NCBI GenBank assembly: GCA_031285215.1
Contig: JAITWQ010000101.1
Location: forward strand, 1-9,474
Length of the DNA stretch: 9,474 nt
Source of the DNA: Syntrophobacterales bacterium
GTDB taxonomy: Bacteria > Desulfobacterota > Syntrophia > Syntrophales > JAAYKM01
Direction of reading: 5' to 3'
Under the pieces are notes generated by a model. It did no database searches. It was not told where the DNA came from and saw only the letters and a program-made list of their open reading frames with translations. The stretch's first letter is position 1. Each line of letters opens with the position of its first letter. This document shows positions 6,351 through 9,474 of the stretch, piece by piece. A program made the translations under genes and the position numbers.

Positions 6351-7565
6351 ATGAGCAAGATTAAAGTTAAAACGACCATGGTAGAGATGGACGGGGATGA
6401 AATGACCCGCATTATGTGGAGTATGGTTAAAGCAAAACTCCTTTTCCCCTATCTGGATATTCCCCTGGAATATTATGACCTCCATGTAAAATACCGCGAT
6501 GACACGGACGATCAGGTAACTTTTGACGCAGCCAGGGCCATCATTAAATACGGCGTTGGCGTTAAATGCGCCACAATTACCCCCACGGAAGACCGGGTGA
6601 AAGAGTATGACTTGAAAAAAGCCTGGAAAAGTCCCAACGGAACCATCCGGGCCATGCTGGACGGGACGGTTTTCCGTACTCCCATTCAGGTAAAGAACGT
6701 CAAACCATCCGTTTCCAGCTGGAAAAAGCCCATTACCATCGGCCGTCACGCCTATGGCGACGTCTATAATAATACGGAAATATATGCTCCCGGCCCCGGA
6801 AAGGCCGAACTGGTCTTCACACCGGCTGACGGCTCTCCCCCCGTTCGTCAGACGATCCATGACTTCACCGCTCCCGGCATTATTCAAGGTATTCATAATA
6901 CGGATCAATCCATCGCCAGTTTCGCCAAAGCCTGCTTTACCCATGCCCTGGATCAGAAAACAGATCTTTGGTTCAGCACGAAAGACACGATTTCCAAGAT
7001 TTACGACGCTAATTTCCGCAGAATTTTCGCGGAAGAATTTGAAAAGAACTGGCAAGACAAATTCGCCGCAACGGGAATTGAGTATTTCTTTACCCTTATT
7101 GACGATGCCGTCGCCCGAATTATGAAATCAGAGGGAGGCATACTCTGGGCCGTGAAAAACTATGACGGCGACGTCATGTCGGACATGATCGCCTCGGCCA
7201 ACGGCAGCCTGGCCATGATGACCTCCGTCCTCGTCTCGCCCGACGGGCATTATGAGTACGAAGCCGCCCACGGCACCGTTCAGAAACACTACTACAAACA
7301 TCTGAACGGAGAAGAAACGTCGTCCAATTCCATGGCCCTTATTTTTGCCTGGACGGGGGCGCTGCGCAAGCGGGGAGAATTGGACGGAACGGATGACGTC
7401 GTCCGCTTTGCCGATATTCTGGAAAAAGCCGCCATTGAAACCATCGAAGGCGGAACCATGACGGGCGATCTTCTTCTCATTGCCGAACCTAACCCAAACA
7501 ACCGCAAAGTGAACACGGAAGGTTTTATTGACGCCATTGCGGCACGGCTGGAAAACATGTTGTAG
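6351..7565 (+). CDS. icd: NADP-type isocitrate dehydrogenase, eukaryotic (homodimeric) subfamily
   Basis: This encodes 404 residues and oxidatively decarboxylates isocitrate to 2-oxoglutarate. The sequence follows the eukaryotic IDH1/IDH2 type rather than E. coli Icd, and residue numbers almost coincide with human IDH1: S94, N96 and R100 in KSPNGTIR, R109 in TVFRTP, R132 in IGRHAYGD, Y139, K211 in FSTKDT, and metal-binding D251, D274 and D278. In the coenzyme loop, [10 protein letters not shown] has K312-H313 where the mammalian enzymes have Arg-His that hold the 2'-phosphate. Both residues remain basic, so NADP is the likely cofactor, though dual use cannot be excluded. The start fits the family's N-terminus (KIKV...[11 protein letters not shown]). 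The Shine-Dalgarno AAGGAG at 6329-6334 is 16 bases from the ATG, which is unusually far. It lies between aconitase and rlmN in one apparent operon. Confidence 0.94.
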   Translation: MSKIKVKTTMVEMDGDEMTRIMWSMVKAKLLFPYLDIPLEYYDLHVKYRDDTDDQVTFDAARAIIKYGVGVKCATITPTEDRVKEYDLKKAWKSPNGTIRAMLDGTVFRTPIQVKNVKPSVSSWKKPITIGRHAYGDVYNNTEIYAPGPGKAELVFTPADGSPPVRQTIHDFTAPGIIQGIHNTDQSIASFAKACFTHALDQKTDLWFSTKDTISKIYDANFRRIFAEEFEKNWQDKFAATGIEYFFTLIDDAVARIMKSEGGILWAVKNYDGDVMSDMIASANGSLAMMTSVLVSPDGHYEYEAAHGTVQKHYYKHLNGEETSSNSMALIFAWTGALRKRGELDGTDDVVRFADILEKAAIETIEGGTMTGDLLLIAEPNPNNRKVNTEGFIDAIAARLENML

Positions 7566-8699
7566 ATGGAAAATGATTCGTCCCTTCCCAATCTGAAAGA
7601 CATGACCCTGGAAGAGCTGGAAGCCTTCATTTCCAGCTTGGGGAAGGAACGTTACCGCGCCCGCCAGATTATGGCCTGCCTTTACCGAAAAGGAGCCTCC
7701 CGAACCTCCGCCGGAAAAGTCATCCCGCGGCATGCGGACGCCGTTACCGCCGTTAAAGAAGAAGCGCCACTGTTTGGGGAGATGACGACTCTTTCCAAAG
7801 CCCTGCGCCAGTATCTTGCGGAAAATACGCGCTTATACTCCCCCCTGATTGCCAAAACACAGGTTTCCCGGGACACAACAAAAAAAATTCTTTTTCAGCT
7901 TCACGACGGCCATTGTGTGGAAAGCGTCCTCATTCCGGGAAAAACACACTGGACAGTCTGTGTTTCCACACAGGTGGGATGCCGCATGGGATGCCGTTTC
8001 TGCCTGACGGGTCGTCAGGGGTTAATCCGCAACCTTACTCCCGCAGAAATTACCGGACAGCTTACGGCCCTGCAGCAGGAAACACCGGAAGGGCCGGAAA
8101 TTCAGAATATCGTTCTTATGGGAATGGGAGAGCCTCTGGATAATTATGATAACGTTGTCAAGGCCATCCGTATTCTGACATCAGATCATGCCCTCGGTTT
8201 TTCCAGCCGCAAAGTCACCCTTTCCACTTGCGGCCTTTCGCCCATAATTCTGAAACTGGGAGAAGATGTCTGCGTCAATATTGCCATTTCTCTGAACGCG
8301 CCCGATAATGACACGCGCAACGAACTCATGCCCATTAACCGCAAATATCCCCTGGAAACGGTCTTTGACGCCTGCCGGAACTATCCCATGCCCGGGCGGC
8401 GAATGATCACCTTTGAATATATCCTGATCAGGGATGTGAACGACTCCATAAACGACGCCCGGAAACTGGTGAAACTGCTGCGCGGCACCCGTTGTAAGCT
8501 CAACCTGATCGCCTTTAATGAGTTTCCCGGCTCTCCTTTTAAAACTCCAACACCGGAAACCATCGCCGCCTTTCAAACTTACCTGGCAGAACATCACTAC
8601 ACCGCCATCCTCCGCGCCAGCAAAGGCCGTGATATCCTTGCCGCCTGCGGGCAGCTGAAGGGAGAATGGGAGAACTCATCCCGTCCTTATAAGTTGTAA
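7566..8699 (+). CDS. rlmN: 23S rRNA (adenine(2503)-C(2))-methyltransferase RlmN, radical SAM
   Basis: This encodes 377 residues. RlmN methylates C2 of A2503 in 23S rRNA and A37 of some tRNAs, using a radical SAM cluster and a methyl-cysteine intermediate. The N-terminal accessory domain (LEELEAFISSLG, RARQIMACLY) is followed by the CxxxCxxC motif C139-C143-C146, LMGMGEPLDNYDN at 184-196, SLNAPDNDTRNELMPINRKY at 242-261, and the resolving cysteine C361 in ASKGRDILAACGQL. About 20 residues near 45-68 lie between LYRKGA and FGEMTTLSKALR, where most RlmN proteins go straight from one to the other. The ATG directly abuts the icd stop (TAG then ATG, no gap), and there is no Shine-Dalgarno, so translation probably depends on ribosomes finishing icd. 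Its link with the citrate-to-2-oxoglutarate genes is positional rather than functional. Confidence 0.95.
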   Translation: MENDSSLPNLKDMTLEELEAFISSLGKERYRARQIMACLYRKGASRTSAGKVIPRHADAVTAVKEEAPLFGEMTTLSKALRQYLAENTRLYSPLIAKTQVSRDTTKKILFQLHDGHCVESVLIPGKTHWTVCVSTQVGCRMGCRFCLTGRQGLIRNLTPAEITGQLTALQQETPEGPEIQNIVLMGMGEPLDNYDNVVKAIRILTSDHALGFSSRKVTLSTCGLSPIILKLGEDVCVNIAISLNAPDNDTRNELMPINRKYPLETVFDACRNYPMPGRRMITFEYILIRDVNDSINDARKLVKLLRGTRCKLNLIAFNEFPGSPFKTPTPETIAAFQTYLAEHHYTAILRASKGRDILAACGQLKGEWENSSRPYKL

Positions 8700-8703
8700 A
8701 CTA

Positions 8704-8717
8704 TGTCACGCCTGACA
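8704..8717. terminator. Small inverted repeat between convergent genes, doubtful terminator
   Basis: TGTCA and TGACA form a perfect 5-base stem over a CGCC loop, directly after the rlmN stop and before the converging reductive-dehalogenase-like gene. There is no T run on either side, so rho-independent termination is not well supported. Confidence 0.2.
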
Positions 8718-8730
8718 AGAATTAGCGCCC

Positions 8731-8865
8731 TTACAAAATGTCAATGCCCATATCCGCCATTTCCACATGGGCGTTCCACACAGCGTCTGCAACCACCCGT
8801 AAGTTCAAGATACAGAAAATATCAGTACGGTTCTCGAACGGAACCCGGTGGAATATCCTCGCCCA
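8731..8865 (-). pseudogene. Frameshifted C-terminal continuation of the reductive-dehalogenase-like gene
   Basis: In the +1 frame relative to the main reading frame, 44 sense codons run from TGG at 8865 to a TAA at 8733-8731. They encode a protein-like stretch that begins WARIFHRVPF and ends with VEMADMGIDIL. The family commonly continues after the last CP motif with a segment containing Trp and basic residues, so this looks like the true C-terminus, joined by losing one base in the TTTTTCCC run (8873-8866). Restored, the gene would end 31 bases from the rlmN stop instead of 122. A sequencing or assembly error, a real mutation or a programmed shift would all look the same here. Confidence 0.55.
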
Positions 8866-9474
8866 GGGAAAAAGGACAACAGGCCATGCAGATGCCCGTC
8901 CCCATTGTCATCCATACTTCTATACATTTTCGCCCATCATGGGGCCATTGGTAAAGGCCATTGATCATTTCCGGTTCACCAAAGCTGATAGCCTGGGCCG
9001 GACATCTTTGGGCGCATCGCAGGCACGTTCGGCAAAATTCAACAAGGCCGAAATCAAGGGGTTCATCAGGAATAAGGGGAAGATTGGTCAGTACCGCGCC
9101 GATCTTCAGCCGGTTTCCGTAGCGCGGATTAACCACCATATTGCATCTCCCGATTTGACCAATGCCCGCATAGGCGGCCAATGGCGTGATGGGGGACATG
9201 TACTCAATCACATTATCGGTACAGGCATCATAGCCGAGGGATTTAATGTACAGAACGAGCTGAGATGTTACGGAAACGCTCCTCGCGTAACCCAAAACGC
9301 AGGCGGCCTGTGTTTCCTTGGCCGGAGCGCGCTTGATCATCTCCAAATCCAGGGCGGCGGCGACAACAACGGCGTATTGATATTGGGGAAGTATCTTTTT
9401 CCCATAACGGCCTCCCCAGCCAAATACGTCTCCCCAATGAGAATAATAGTAATGTTCTTGCAGTTTTGTAACGC
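8822..9474 (-). CDS. Reductive-dehalogenase/QueG-like double [4Fe-4S] protein, N-terminus off window, probably frameshifted at its 3' end
   Basis: There are 216 visible residues, open to the right edge; a TTG near 9346 is internal, because the frame continues upstream with family-like sequence (WGDVFGWGGRYGK). The region LGYDACTDNVIEYMSPIT followed by LAAYAGIGQIGRCNMVVNPR and a cluster motif preceded by FGLVEFC is the corrinoid-binding and ferredoxin part of reductive dehalogenases and related proteins. The first cluster motif is C147-C150-C153-C157 (visible numbering). In the second, C183, C195 and C199 are present, but the position of the first cysteine of CxxCxxxCP is T192, with an extra C198. 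The frame stops 15 residues after PFS, much sooner than I would expect. A respiratory dehalogenase, an epoxyqueuosine-type reductase or an uncharacterised corrinoid reductase are all possible; no Tat signal is visible because the N-terminus is missing. Confidence 0.8.
   Translation of the reverse strand, partial: VTKLQEHYYYSHWGDVFGWGGRYGKKILPQYQYAVVVAAALDLEMIKRAPAKETQAACVLGYARSVSVTSQLVLYIKSLGYDACTDNVIEYMSPITPLAAYAGIGQIGRCNMVVNPRYGNRLKIGAVLTNLPLIPDEPLDFGLVEFCRTCLRCAQRCPAQAISFGEPEMINGLYQWPHDGRKCIEVWMTMGTGICMACCPFSLGEDIPPGSVREPY

Overview
The window looks like ordinary chromosomal DNA of a Gram-negative, probably anaerobic bacterium. I favour a Desulfobacterota (former Deltaproteobacteria, Syntrophus/Smithella-like) source, but this is inference. 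It rests on the combination of a short single-chain aconitase, a eukaryotic-type isocitrate dehydrogenase, a reductive-dehalogenase-like corrinoid/Fe-S protein, a monofunctional MtgA transglycosylase, a YkuD_2-type L,D-transpeptidase, and moderate G+C. I see no rRNA, tRNA, CRISPR array, insertion sequence, integrase or phage gene.

Left edge (1-299, minus): the N-terminal 99 residues of a protein with a Rossmann nucleotide-binding fold, starting at a GTG behind a strong Shine-Dalgarno; the rest lies off the window. Next comes a four-gene cell-envelope block. On the minus strand are mtgA (peptidoglycan glycosyltransferase with an unusual acidic C-terminal tail) and, 11 bases downstream, an L,D-transpeptidase whose last codons form a rho-independent terminator. 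Divergent from them, across a 224-base intergenic region, lie a secreted LysM-LysM-NlpC/P60 endopeptidase and a secreted polysaccharide-deacetylase-like protein. Together these genes could polymerise, cross-link, cut and perhaps trim envelope polymers.

Middle to right (4365-8699, plus): aconitate hydratase, NADP-type isocitrate dehydrogenase and rlmN run in one direction with short gaps (51 bases, then 0 bases). The first two catalyse citrate to isocitrate to 2-oxoglutarate; the third modifies A2503 of 23S rRNA and appears to be a passenger in the same transcript. No citrate synthase is present in the window.

Right edge (8731-9474, minus, convergent with rlmN): a protein of the reductive dehalogenase/QueG-like double [4Fe-4S] family, truncated by the window edge. 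Its frame ends abruptly just after the second cluster motif, and a further 44 open codons follow in the +1 frame from a T5C3 run, so I read it as a frameshifted gene or a sequence error.

The observations most worth a second look are that frameshift with its altered second cluster motif, a leader with mutually exclusive hairpins before the LysM-NlpC/P60 gene, the degenerate metal site of the deacetylase-like protein, the acidic tail on MtgA, and an insertion in RlmN. I do not see a clearly new multi-gene system here.
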